Assembly: GCA_033471095.1 (NCBI GenBank)
Contig: CP136752.1
Location: forward strand, 1,294,324 to 1,358,323
Reading direction: 5' to 3'
Length of the DNA: 64,000 nucleotides
Origin: Nitrosopumilaceae archaeon AB1(1)
GTDB taxonomy: Archaea; Thermoproteota; Nitrososphaeria; Nitrososphaerales; Nitrosopumilaceae
Shown here: piece by piece, positions 55,601-64,000 of the stretch
How positions within the stretch are numbered: the stretch's first letter is position 1
How the letters are laid out: each line of letters opens with the position of its first letter
Translations under genes and position numbers: made by a program
Notes under the pieces: model-generated
Told to the model about the DNA's origin: nothing
The model's input: only the letters and a program-made list of their open reading frames with translations
Databases searched by the model: none

Positions 55601-58600
55601 TCACTCTATAGAAATTCTTAGGTTAATACCATCAATTTCTTCTTGTTTGTATTCTTTACAATTATCAGAAAAAGTAATATCCTTTACACGAACAAGATAC
55701 TTTAATTGATCAACTTTATCATATAACATCTCTACATACTTTTCATCTAAATCTAAGATGGATGCCTTCGATAAGATATCTGTGGGGTCGAATCCGCGTT
55801 CCTTACGCAGAGACTGTAGACGGCGTGCAATGTCACGTATCAATCCCTTTGTAATCATTTCACCATTACGTACTTTGGGAATTATTACAGATACATCATC
55901 CTTGCTTGAATACGCATGTTGTTTATCACCTATGACATTAATCACAAAATCATCAACATCAAGAGTAATAGATTCCCCACCCACGTCAAACGTATATGTA
56001 TTATTTTTTTGAAGAGATGATACAATTAGATCATGTTGTGATTCTTTGAACAATTCACGAACAGCACTTAGGTGCTGTTTCACCTTCGGTCCAATTCTAG
56101 CCATGTTGAGTAATAACTCACAGGATACTGGAAGTTGCTGTTTTTGTAATGTGATAAATAATTCTAAACCAGTTGATTGTGAAATCTCAAAAATTTCTAT
56201 CTCTTCAATATTTATTTGTGATTTTAACAATTCAATTAAATTAATCAATTGTGATTTTTTTCCAGGTAAAACACAAATGTATGCCTTCTCTAGTGGCCAT
56301 CGTCTTTTTAGATTAGCAATCATTCTAACAGATGCAGATACAGATATTATCGTCATCATGATATCAAATGATTCTTCCATGGACGGATTTTTCAAAGATG
56401 TATCGGGTCTTGGCCACTGACCTGATAGAATACTAGAGACATTACCAAAGACAGAGTTGTAAAGATATTCTGTGATGAATGGGCATATTGGATGTAATAA
56501 TATGTCAAGTGTATGCAGAGTTGTACCGAGGACAGAGTATATTGTGAATCGTCGTTGTTTTTGAGTGTCATCCTCACTCCACAGATGATCACGTATCATT
56601 GGGATGTATCCCTGACTCATGCTACCAATCAAAAAATCATCAATGCTTTTAATGGAATCATTAAATCTGCATTTCTCATTATTACTAGTGACAAGCGATA
56701 TCAGAGTTTGTAGTTTGGATAACAACCATACATCTGGATATTGAATGTCATTTAGTGAATCAGGATCTGCACAATCATATTTGTCATACTGTGCATTTTG
56801 AGTATAAAATAGATGCATGTTGTATAAAGTATTTAATAATTGATATGGACGTGACATCATCTCTTTTTTATCAAAATTTAATGGCTCAATTGGGCTTGTC
56901 TTTCCCATGAGGTATAATCGAAGGAGATCGACTGATTGTTCAGATAGAATGGAGCTTGCCAGTATTACATTACCTTTACTTTTGCTCATCTTGTTGCCAT
57001 TTTTGTCCAGTACATGTCCTTGGAACAGAAAAGAGTTGTATGGTGAAATTGAATCATTGTGAAATATTACATTCTCAATTAGTAGTGTATATGCCCAACC
57101 ACGTGTTTGATCGATTCCTTCGGTAAAAAATGGTGCAGGGATGTAATTTTTATAATCTTCATCAGTAAGTGAAGATCGTGGAGCAGCACCGCTGTTATGC
57201 CAAGTGTCAAGTACATACGGTTCCCGAATGGTATCATTATTACATTTTTCACATTTTATTTTTACATTATCAATCCAAGGACGATGTAATTCAAAGTCAG
57301 ATCCGTCTGGTAATTCAAACGCAGCATTTACAATCTCCTCTCTAGAATAAAACCACATTTTATGATTACACTCAGTACATACCCACACAGGCAATGGGCT
57401 GCCCCAAAAACGTTCACGAGAGATACACCACGGATGCCTCTCTTGTATGATTCCAAGAAATCTATTTTTAGGAGATTCAAAGAAATACTCTACCTTGTTT
57501 GCCGCATCAATTGCACGATTCTCAAGTCTGTCCAATCGATAAAACCACCCTTTTCTTGCAAGCCACACAATAGGATGGCCCGAACGCCAACACAGTGGAT
57601 ACTTGTGTTTAATGGTACCATACTTTACCAAGGCGCCTACACTTTTGAGATCTTCATGAATAATAGAATCGGCATCACGTACAAATAGACCAGAGTACTT
57701 TCCTGCATCCTGCGTGAATTTTACTGCATCGTCTATTGGGCAGAATATTTCAACATTACGTTTATTCGCAACTTTAATGTCTTCCTCACCATTTGCCGGT
57801 GACATGTGTACAAGTCCTGTTCCAGTATTTACATCCACAAATCCCTCAGATACAGATATGTGATAATTATCAGAATGTGCAAGTCTCTCCAAACTCGGAA
57901 TAAATTCCAGTAGTGGATGCACATATTTGATTCCATCTAAATCAGAGCCTTTTACAGTCTTCTGTGTTGTATATTCTATATCAATCTCTTTTGCAAAATC
58001 CTCCAGCCGTGTTTCACCAACAATCCACACCTCATTGTTTGTAGAGATATAGTGATAAGTCTCATCAGGATTAATACCAATCATAGCATCAGTAATTAAT
58101 GTGAATGGCATAGTCGTCCACACAATAAAAAATTCATCCGAGTCTTGTAATTTCACCTTGTAGTATAATGAAGGATTTTTGATCTGCTCATAACCTTGAT
58201 TTACTTCTGCATGACTTAGAGAAGTTTGGCAACCCGGACAGTATGCAATTACGGTATAATCTTCATACAGTATATTATTTTGATTCGCTTGTTTGAGTAA
58301 CTGCCATTCTTTTTGAATGTAATTGTCATGATGTGTCCAATACGCGTTATCCGAATCAAGTGAAACTCCAAGTAGTTTATCGGCGGCAATCCATTCTTTA
58401 CTAAATTTATCCACAATACTTTTACACGTCTCTACTAATTTTCCCAGACCAACCGAATTAATAATCTCAGATTTTCCTCCAGTAATACCAAGTTCTTTTT
58501 CAGCTTGCAACTCTACTGGCAGACCCTGAGTGTCCCAGCCACCATTGAATATTACATGATTTCCACACAGTGTATTATAACGATACCACAAATCCTTTAT

Positions 58601-58777
58601 CACCCTACCACGTAGGTGACCGAGGTGTGGTGAACCATTCATAGTCGGTGGACCCTCTATGAACATTATTTTTTTACCAGATTTCGCATCCACTATATCA
58701 TCAATATTTAGAATCTCAATACAATCTCTAGTCTCCGACTCTATTTTTTTAAAATTATATGCTTTTTCTAATCCCAA
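55601..58777 (-). CDS. ileS: Isoleucyl-tRNA synthetase
   Basis: 1,058-residue class I synthetase. HLGH (in NGSPHLGHLRGRVIK) replaces HIGH near residue 55; KMSKSKGN lies near 600. The editing CP1 domain has WTTMPFTLI and GTGLVHMSPANGEED. Zinc-type CPGC and CTEC knuckles are present, and the C-terminal anticodon-binding region has a late IxDVDDFV strand. The start is TTG 58,777; an upstream ATG is out of frame. It charges tRNA-Ile. Confidence 0.97.
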   Translation of the reverse strand: MGLEKAYNFKKIESETRDCIEILNIDDIVDAKSGKKIMFIEGPPTMNGSPHLGHLRGRVIKDLWYRYNTLCGNHVIFNGGWDTQGLPVELQAEKELGITGGKSEIINSVGLGKLVETCKSIVDKFSKEWIAADKLLGVSLDSDNAYWTHHDNYIQKEWQLLKQANQNNILYEDYTVIAYCPGCQTSLSHAEVNQGYEQIKNPSLYYKVKLQDSDEFFIVWTTMPFTLITDAMIGINPDETYHYISTNNEVWIVGETRLEDFAKEIDIEYTTQKTVKGSDLDGIKYVHPLLEFIPSLERLAHSDNYHISVSEGFVDVNTGTGLVHMSPANGEEDIKVANKRNVEIFCPIDDAVKFTQDAGKYSGLFVRDADSIIHEDLKSVGALVKYGTIKHKYPLCWRSGHPIVWLARKGWFYRLDRLENRAIDAANKVEYFFESPKNRFLGIIQERHPWCISRERFWGSPLPVWVCTECNHKMWFYSREEIVNAAFELPDGSDFELHRPWIDNVKIKCEKCNNDTIREPYVLDTWHNSGAAPRSSLTDEDYKNYIPAPFFTEGIDQTRGWAYTLLIENVIFHNDSISPYNSFLFQGHVLDKNGNKMSKSKGNVILASSILSEQSVDLLRLYLMGKTSPIEPLNFDKKEMMSRPYQLLNTLYNMHLFYTQNAQYDKYDCADPDSLNDIQYPDVWLLSKLQTLISLVTSNNEKCRFNDSIKSIDDFLIGSMSQGYIPMIRDHLWSEDDTQKQRRFTIYSVLGTTLHTLDILLHPICPFITEYLYNSVFGNVSSILSGQWPRPDTSLKNPSMEESFDIMMTIISVSASVRMIANLKRRWPLEKAYICVLPGKKSQLINLIELLKSQINIEEIEIFEISQSTGLELFITLQKQQLPVSCELLLNMARIGPKVKQHLSAVRELFKESQHDLIVSSLQKNNTYTFDVGGESITLDVDDFVINVIGDKQHAYSSKDDVSVIIPKVRNGEMITKGLIRDIARRLQSLRKERGFDPTDILSKASILDLDEKYVEMLYDKVDQLKYLVRVKDITFSDNCKEYKQEEIDGINLRISIE

Positions 58778-59236
58778 TAATGTTATTGTCAGTTTTCATA
58801 TATTAACATCTTTCAGCCCTTTGATAAATAGGTCTAACAATCTTGCACTCAAATCCAGCAAAAAGCATAAATTCAGAGAGAGTAAATCGACAAAACGCCC
58901 AAACTTGATATATATATCATTCAGATAAAAACACAAATCATACATTTGGACTAGAATGTGACTAGACAGAAATCTTTTGTACAAGATGTGTAATAATTCA
59001 TAAAATGATAAATGTTATAATCTTTATACATACTCTTCTCAAACACTTTGAAATTCAAGATATTTTTCAATTTTCAATCCTAGAGAAAAAATATATCTAT
59101 GATGGTATAATCCAATTATTCATTCTGTGTTATAAATTGCTAAATTATACATATAAAGTAAAATATGAGATTTAATCATTCGTAAATCAAGATACATTAT
59201 ATCTTTAATAGGTAAAACAAGTTAGTATGTTCAGAG
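58778..59236. other. Intergenic region, no gene supported
   Basis: 459 bases of AT-rich sequence between the divergent ileS and BFN genes. The ORFs seen are short and low in coding character. It presumably contains both promoters. No tRNA, clear C/D-box pair or long repeat was found. Confidence 0.5.
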
Positions 59237-59665
59237 ATGAAAATAAATCAAAAACAAGACCCAGGTTATGAAACAGTATCTATAGACTGTGTTGGATTTG
59301 CAGATCCTTATGCAGTAGAAGGAGTGCTAGTATTACGTACAGAGAGCGGAAAAGAATTTCCAATACGCGCGTTTTCTGGCGAAGTTGCAAAACACATTTC
59401 AGATTTTTTAGAAAATAAAGAAGAGTCAGTACCAACCATTTACAAGATGGTTCTTGAGATGTGTGAGGAAAATGAGCAAACGTTGGTAAAGGTAAAGATT
59501 TATGATGCAGGCGGAGATATGCTACGTGCAAATTTGTATTTGACAGGTAAAAAAGATGTAATACTACGAAATTATAGGGCATCAGATGCACTTGCACTTG
59601 CTAGCATCTACAATATTCCAATTTTAATAAGAAGATCATTATTAACTGAAAAATTAGAAGTTTAG
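59237..59665 (+). CDS. BFN-domain (DUF151) bifunctional nuclease-like protein
   Basis: 142-residue BFN-domain protein. DPYAVEGVLVLRTESGKEFP, then SGEVAKHISDF and the late ASDALALASIYNIPI are diagnostic of DUF151. Family members have nuclease or regulatory roles; here the function is not certain. Its stop overlaps the convergent purP by four bases. Confidence 0.85.
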   Translation: MKINQKQDPGYETVSIDCVGFADPYAVEGVLVLRTESGKEFPIRAFSGEVAKHISDFLENKEESVPTIYKMVLEMCEENEQTLVKVKIYDAGGDMLRANLYLTGKKDVILRNYRASDALALASIYNIPILIRRSLLTEKLEV

Positions 59666-60738
59666 GTAATTATTTTCTCCAACTTGTCCTCAGAGATGGC
59701 TCTACGAATTTCCATTGCAATTCTTCTTCCAACCCCAAAGGTCTCACCATATTGGTATTTTGTATAGGGGGATGTTGTAGAAACTATAGGATTTCCCGGT
59801 ACACGTAAGGATACATCATATACGACAAATTTGAGATCTTTAGTAATTACACTTTGTAATGAAAACGGTCCTATTATTCCAGGTGGGTATTCTTTTTTCA
59901 CGGCAGTTACAAAGTCATCACCCATTTTGAATACTTTTTCAAGTAGTGATTCTCGTATACTTGCAGGGGTGTGACCCACTTCAATATTTTGCGGTTCAAT
60001 GTTAAAATCCAATTGTTGCTTTGCAGGAAGAGAAGTGTAATCATTCAAGTCAGTTTGCAGCCTTCGTTCAATACCTATGAAATCTACTTGATCTGATATT
60101 GGGGTATAGAAAAAATTAAAATTCATGTATGTTCCAAGCACAAATTCTTCGATTTTAGATTTATCCAAATCTTGCGCAGTAATTCTACCCTGATCAATTA
60201 AGAGTTGAGATTTCTTCTCAAAGTCAACAACAGAGTTTGCTGTAAAAAATGCCCGCTCAAGTTTACGTGTTTTTTCTTGCACCTTGACAATTACAGGACA
60301 GTCAATGTCTTTATAATTATTGAATATTCTAGGATGTGGGATTCCTGCTTTTTTTAATAAATAATACTGTCCCTTGGTATTATCTCTCTCCTCTGCACGA
60401 AATAGAGTTCGATTTCCAAATATTGGAATTTTAAAATCATTCTCAATAGTGTCATAGCCCAAATACGCAACAAGTGAACGATGCGGTACGATCAAAGTCT
60501 GTGTCGCCAACATTTCATTTTGTATATTCAACATATCAGAAAATTTATCTAAAACACGAATTTCATCTGCAATTCTTCTGAATCGTCGATACGGCACATC
60601 TCTGCCTTTTTGACAATATACTATAGTTTTGAAATTTTCATCCTTTGCACCATCCATAATTTCTAATGCAGAGTGACTTCCCAACACCCCAATACGCAAG
60701 TTTGAATATTGTGATATGTCATGTTTCATACTAGTCAT
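59662..60738 (-). CDS. purP: FAICAR synthetase PurP
   Basis: ATP-grasp ligase making FAICAR from AICAR, formate and ATP in archaeal purine synthesis. The N-terminal IGVLGSHSALEIMDGAK matches PurP. The middle has ATP-grasp VIVKVQEKTRK. The C-terminal LRVPGNPIVSTTSPYTKYQYG is diagnostic. I chose ATG 60,738 because upstream residues lack family character; ATG 60,789 is the longest frame. It works in the same pathway as PurS. Confidence 0.9.
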   Translation of the reverse strand: MTSMKHDISQYSNLRIGVLGSHSALEIMDGAKDENFKTIVYCQKGRDVPYRRFRRIADEIRVLDKFSDMLNIQNEMLATQTLIVPHRSLVAYLGYDTIENDFKIPIFGNRTLFRAEERDNTKGQYYLLKKAGIPHPRIFNNYKDIDCPVIVKVQEKTRKLERAFFTANSVVDFEKKSQLLIDQGRITAQDLDKSKIEEFVLGTYMNFNFFYTPISDQVDFIGIERRLQTDLNDYTSLPAKQQLDFNIEPQNIEVGHTPASIRESLLEKVFKMGDDFVTAVKKEYPPGIIGPFSLQSVITKDLKFVVYDVSLRVPGNPIVSTTSPYTKYQYGETFGVGRRIAMEIRRAISEDKLEKIIT

Positions 60739-60919
60739 CAGACTCGATTTAATTTTAGTTTTTCCAATATAGCACTCTGGAAAAACCAAATACTAAATCA
60801 ATCATGATATAATTACACATCAAATCTAGACGACCTCGACAAAATAAAAACAGGGAAAATAAATTTATAATAATTATTAGTGATTAAAAATATTGGTCTA
60901 TTATCATTTTGAACTTGTA

Positions 60920-61042
60920 ATGTCAGGTGGGATTTTACTAGTAGTAATGTTAATCTCTGGAATCGTACTGTGGTATAGAAAAAGAGACTTGCCAGAGAAA
61001 GAATATACAGATACTGAAGAGAGAGATAACAAAGAGAATTAG
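60920..61042 (+). CDS. Possible 40-residue single-span membrane protein
   Basis: ATG 60,920 opens a 40-codon frame. MSGGILLVVMLISGIVLWY forms a membrane helix, followed by RKRDLPEKEY and an acidic tail. The positive-inside flank and acidic tail make a credible small membrane protein. It lies in the spacer between purP and cdvC and overlaps the cdvC stop by four bases. The overlapping minus-strand frame at 60,813-61,079 is hydrophobic and looks spurious. Confidence 0.5.
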   Translation: MSGGILLVVMLISGIVLWYRKRDLPEKEYTDTEERDNKEN

Positions 61043-62232
61043 AGTGCTTGAAACTCTTCACTCCATTTGTAGTATGCACGAATCATATCAATAGATACAC
61101 TTGGTCTTCTTCTAGACATGACATATTTGAAATCTTCTACCATGATACTACGAGGTATGATTGGCTCCTCACCTTCAACTGGTTCATGATAATCTTCAGC
61201 GTCAAACATTTCATGTACAATTTTGAGTTGTGCAGATTGACAGATATCTTTAATATCACTTCCGCTATACCCCTCAAACAGTTTTGCCAAATCTTTACTT
61301 CTCACTCGTACATCCTTTTTAAGTTCACACAAGTACAAATCAAACAAACTTGCTCTTGCTTCAACAGATGGAAGAGACACACAGATTCGTTTTTGGAATC
61401 GTCTAAGAAATGGCCAGTCAAGACTCCAAGGTTTGTTTGTCACTCCAATGACATACAATAACAGGTCCTTTCCTTTACCATTAACACCATCCATCTCTGT
61501 GAGAAATTGATTTTTTGTACGAACCTCACCACCAATCTCATTATTACGAGCACCAAGCAGAGAGTCAATCTCATCGATGAATAAAATCACAGGTTTTGAC
61601 TCTTTTTGTGCATATCCACGAGCAATTTTGAATAATTTCGCCACATTTTTTTCTGCCTCTCCGAGCCATTTACTCATTAGCGCAGCGGCATCCACATTTA
61701 TGAAATACCCATCAATCTCACTGGCAGTTGCAGCGGCAAGTATAGTCTTACCACATCCTGGAGGGCCATACAAGAGTAATCCACGTGGCCAACCCAATGG
61801 GAATAGATCTGGTCGTTTTGTAGGATATACAATAGATTCACGTAATCCATTCTTTGCATCATCCAATCCTATTACAGTATTCCAACTAACATCAGGTTTC
61901 TCTTTCATTATTAATGCATCAAAATCAAAACAATCTTTTTGATCTTGTATGTTGGAGGATTTTTGTTCACTAGTTGTGTTACTGTTCACAACCGGTTCAA
62001 CACCATGAGATGATTGTAAAGCCTGAATTCGTTTCTGATACGCAGTAGTTCGCTCTTTATAAATTGGATTCAGTTTGCTTCCAGGGTACAATTGTATTAA
62101 TTTGACCAAAGTGTCTATGGCTTTTTGATAATTAGTGATCGCCATTCCGCGTACTCCCTGAGAGTCACACTTGATAACTTCTGATGCATATTTACTAGCG
62201 CTATTCTCTAGTTGTTGTGGTGCAAGACTCAT
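61039..62232 (-). CDS. cdvC: CdvC, Vps4-like AAA ATPase of cell division
   Basis: 397-residue CdvC/Vps4. An N-terminal MIT-type helical bundle (about 8-75) binds the CdvB tail. The AAA core has Walker A GPPGCGKT (156-163), Walker B LFIDEID (217-223) and the arginine-finger region PFLRRFQKRI. It disassembles ESCRT-III filaments at division. cdvB and cdvA are not recognised nearby, although two unknown helical proteins lie upstream on the same strand. Confidence 0.93.
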   Translation of the reverse strand: MSLAPQQLENSASKYASEVIKCDSQGVRGMAITNYQKAIDTLVKLIQLYPGSKLNPIYKERTTAYQKRIQALQSSHGVEPVVNSNTTSEQKSSNIQDQKDCFDFDALIMKEKPDVSWNTVIGLDDAKNGLRESIVYPTKRPDLFPLGWPRGLLLYGPPGCGKTILAAATASEIDGYFINVDAAALMSKWLGEAEKNVAKLFKIARGYAQKESKPVILFIDEIDSLLGARNNEIGGEVRTKNQFLTEMDGVNGKGKDLLLYVIGVTNKPWSLDWPFLRRFQKRICVSLPSVEARASLFDLYLCELKKDVRVRSKDLAKLFEGYSGSDIKDICQSAQLKIVHEMFDAEDYHEPVEGEEPIIPRSIMVEDFKYVMSRRRPSVSIDMIRAYYKWSEEFQAL

Positions 62233-62347
62233 ATTAACTGATTAGTAATTCTTTTAGCATATTGTAATAAGCCATTGTCATTAGTTGTTTGTGAGTTGGT
62301 CAAATTATTTTGCACTACATTCATGAATTCACATGAATTAGTCACAA

Positions 62348-62716
62348 TTACTCTTCGGATTCCACTTTGGTGATGTTGTGGATATGCCTCTGAGTATCAT
62401 GAATATCCTCAATCAGAGTCTGAACGTTTAACATGTGCATCTCAAAATCATCATCCAAATGACTAACAGAGGTCGAAAAGGTTTCTGCAGCGTCAAGAAC
62501 ATCTAAAAGTATTTGGTGTAACAGGTGTTTATTTTCATACTTTATCACAAGGGAATTTAGGGTAGATAAAATTTGATCTAGAATTTCAAAATCTTTTAAA
62601 TCCATAGAATCAAGAGCAGGGAATTCATTTTTTTTTAATTTATGCTTTACCAACTTTTGCAATTCTAACAACATTCCAGATTCAGAAGTTTGTGACCAAT
62701 TTTCCACATTTAACAT
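62348..62716 (-). CDS. Helical protein upstream of cdvC, unknown
   Basis: 122-residue helical protein (MLLELQKLVKHKLKKNEF then ILDQILSTLNSLVIKYENK). It has no family I recognise and no membrane helix. It lies between the 144-residue gene (62,759) and cdvC, all minus strand. A role with the Cdv division machinery is inferred from position only. Confidence 0.6.
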   Translation of the reverse strand: MLNVENWSQTSESGMLLELQKLVKHKLKKNEFPALDSMDLKDFEILDQILSTLNSLVIKYENKHLLHQILLDVLDAAETFSTSVSHLDDDFEMHMLNVQTLIEDIHDTQRHIHNITKVESEE

Positions 62717-62758
62717 AAAAGAAAAACACAGATTAACAAATGGATCGAATAATTTCAG

Positions 62759-63193
62759 TTATACTATCAATTTTACCTTACCAAGTATGATATTGCTTTG
62801 CCGATTATGCTTGGTAAAATCAAGAGATGAACCAGTTAGGATAGATGCGTCAATCACAATACTTTGCAATAGAATACATAATACACGGAATAGGTTTTTA
62901 CTAGTTTGATTTGAAGATATGGACAGACCTGCAACTTGAACAACACGAATAAGTGGAGTAAGATTATTGACTATATCATTCATGTTTTTTATAGACTTTA
63001 ATGTGTGCATGATGATACCATATAGCATATACACCTGATCGTCTTTAGCAGTATCTTGTTTATATGATACGTTACACATAGCGTCACCTATGAGATTCAT
63101 GGCACTGGTAATCCTAGATGTCATGGATTGACAAAATGGGGTGTATAATTGAGATGAGACAAGTGACATGGTATCATTTAGCATTTGTAGCAT
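62759..63193 (-). CDS. Helical protein upstream of cdvC, unknown
   Basis: 144-residue mainly helical protein. It is first in a three-gene minus-strand group leading to cdvC. Hydrophobic heptads (MLYGIIMHTLKSIKNMNDIV, then a LFRVLCILLQSIVIDASIL stretch) suggest coiled-coil or ESCRT-III-like helices, but no CdvB signature is certain. It faces the TrmB gene head-to-head. Confidence 0.6.
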   Translation of the reverse strand: MLQMLNDTMSLVSSQLYTPFCQSMTSRITSAMNLIGDAMCNVSYKQDTAKDDQVYMLYGIIMHTLKSIKNMNDIVNNLTPLIRVVQVAGLSISSNQTSKNLFRVLCILLQSIVIDASILTGSSLDFTKHNRQSNIILGKVKLIV

Positions 63194-63332
63194 ATTAGGA
63201 GCACGTATTGATGAATCTAGTCACTACGGTGACAGCATATATAGATACATGTGATTTTGATTAAAAATTTTGAGTTGATGAATAAAGGAATTTGTCTCAA
63301 CACTTTACCAAAGAAAAATTAAAAGATATATC

Positions 63333-64000
63333 ATGAATAGAGAGCTGACGGTGAGTCTTGAAGAATTTGGTTTGAGTAGTTATGAGGCACGTGCCTATGT
63401 GACTTTGATATCCAAAGGAACAATCTCGGTCAGTGAATTGGCATATTATGCAGATATACCACGAACCAAGACATACCACACACTTGGTCGTCTAGAGAAG
63501 AAAGGATTAGTATTACTATCCAAAGGAAAGCCCATTACGTGTAGTGCAACATCTCCTGAGGAAGCATTCGATGACATAATTCAAGAGCAGATAAGCAGGG
63601 TAAACTCTATGAACACTCTAGTCTCAGACTTTAAGAAAATTTATGAAAATAACAGAAAGGTTAAAAGCTCTAAAGATACAATGTACATGCAATTAGATTC
63701 GTCAGGTATATTGGAGCAACTCATAAAAATGATAGACGGTTCCACAAGTTCTATTGATATTATGGTCGATTCGTTGGGATTGAGTTTGATTGCAAATTGT
63801 AAAAAACAGTTTTTATCAGCTGCAAAACGTAAAATCCCAATAAAAATTCTAGTAAAACCCAAACACATAGAAATGAAAGAATTTACTCTACTTCCAGCAC
63901 AGGCAAATGTCAGATTATCCAAAGTAACTCAAAATTGTTTTGTATTTGATCAAGGACAACTGTTAATCATTAATGAAGATAATGGCAAGGGGGCCATGTT
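63333..64000 (+). CDS. TrmB-family transcriptional regulator, C-terminus cut by window edge
   Basis: Opening at ATG 63,333, 222 residues are visible. The N-terminal winged-helix has LEEFGLSSYEARAYVTLISK then SVSELAYYADIPRTKTYHTL. The linker is helical. The C-terminal domain (about 130 on) is TrmB/PLD-like, SSIDIMVDSLGLSL onwards. In archaea TrmB proteins sense sugars or other metabolites; the ligand here is unknown. The frame is open at the right edge. Confidence 0.88.
   Translation, partial: MNRELTVSLEEFGLSSYEARAYVTLISKGTISVSELAYYADIPRTKTYHTLGRLEKKGLVLLSKGKPITCSATSPEEAFDDIIQEQISRVNSMNTLVSDFKKIYENNRKVKSSKDTMYMQLDSSGILEQLIKMIDGSTSSIDIMVDSLGLSLIANCKKQFLSAAKRKIPIKILVKPKHIEMKEFTLLPAQANVRLSKVTQNCFVFDQGQLLIINEDNGKGAM

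Noticed and set aside
60813..61079. 88-residue minus-strand frame
   Set aside because: Hydrophobic low-complexity translation overlapping the cdvC end and antisense to the more credible 40-residue membrane protein.

Overview
The window reads as an AT-rich chromosomal segment of an ammonia-oxidising-type archaeon (Nitrososphaerota/Thaumarchaeota, probably Nitrosopumilales). The evidence is a eukaryote-type DNA topoisomerase IB, a CdvC/Vps4 cell-division ATPase, an ADP-forming acyl-CoA synthetase, archaeal Gar1, NadM, PurP, GHMP-type shikimate kinase and type II dehydroquinate synthase, F420 genes (CofC, CofD), a ThiD-ThiN fusion, TrmB and archaeal RNase P RNA. No ammonia monooxygenase or rRNA gene lies in the window, so the assignment rests on these markers.

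Layout. 1-10.7 kb is host core: acyl-CoA synthetase (cut by the left edge), UbiE-like methyltransferase, MFS transporter, Gar1, a J-domain protein with a degenerate HPD motif, NadM, an orphan DNA methyltransferase, a TatA-like protein, an SDR enzyme, a lysine-rich histone-H1-like protein and TopoIB. From 10,683 to 27,040 lies a probable integrated island. A 23-bp perfect direct repeat of the 3' end of tRNA-Arg(GCG) bounds it. It carries a DNA phosphorothioation cassette (dndB-C-D-E, one unknown gene, and a dndA-like cysteine desulfurase). Directly downstream come a MORC-like GHKL ATPase and an SF2 helicase, with an HNH nuclease and a PLD-type nuclease beyond. A YwbE/AlbA_2 fusion and several decayed genes flank these. 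No dndFGH and no integrase were found.

27-33 kb holds aquaporin, peroxiredoxin, a Pro-rich repeat protein, two small Cys-rich proteins, a UbiD decarboxylase and an MqnC-like radical SAM enzyme. With the UbiE and UbiX homologues these suggest futalosine-route menaquinone synthesis. 33.1-41.9 kb is an almost complete shikimate-to-tyrosine operon (ADH synthase, DHQ synthase II, AroD, AroE, GHMP shikimate kinase, AroA, AroC, chorismate mutase-aminotransferase, TyrA). Two oddities sit in it: shikimate kinase has no ATG/GTG/TTG start, and aroC contains an in-frame TGA.

42-55 kb holds thiamine genes (ThiC; ThiD-ThiN), a sugar nucleotidyltransferase and GNA1-like acetyltransferase, CofC/CofD, a membrane-anchored surface protein, RNase P RNA, a frameshifted exported amidohydrolase, PurS, and the TatC-TatA pair with UbiX. 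55-64 kb holds IleRS, a BFN-domain protein, PurP, a 40-residue membrane protein, CdvC preceded by two small helical proteins, and a TrmB-like regulator cut by the right edge.

The most interesting region is the island. It pairs a sulfur-modification system with an unusual candidate effector set (GHKL ATPase, helicase, HNH and PLD nucleases) in place of DndFGH.
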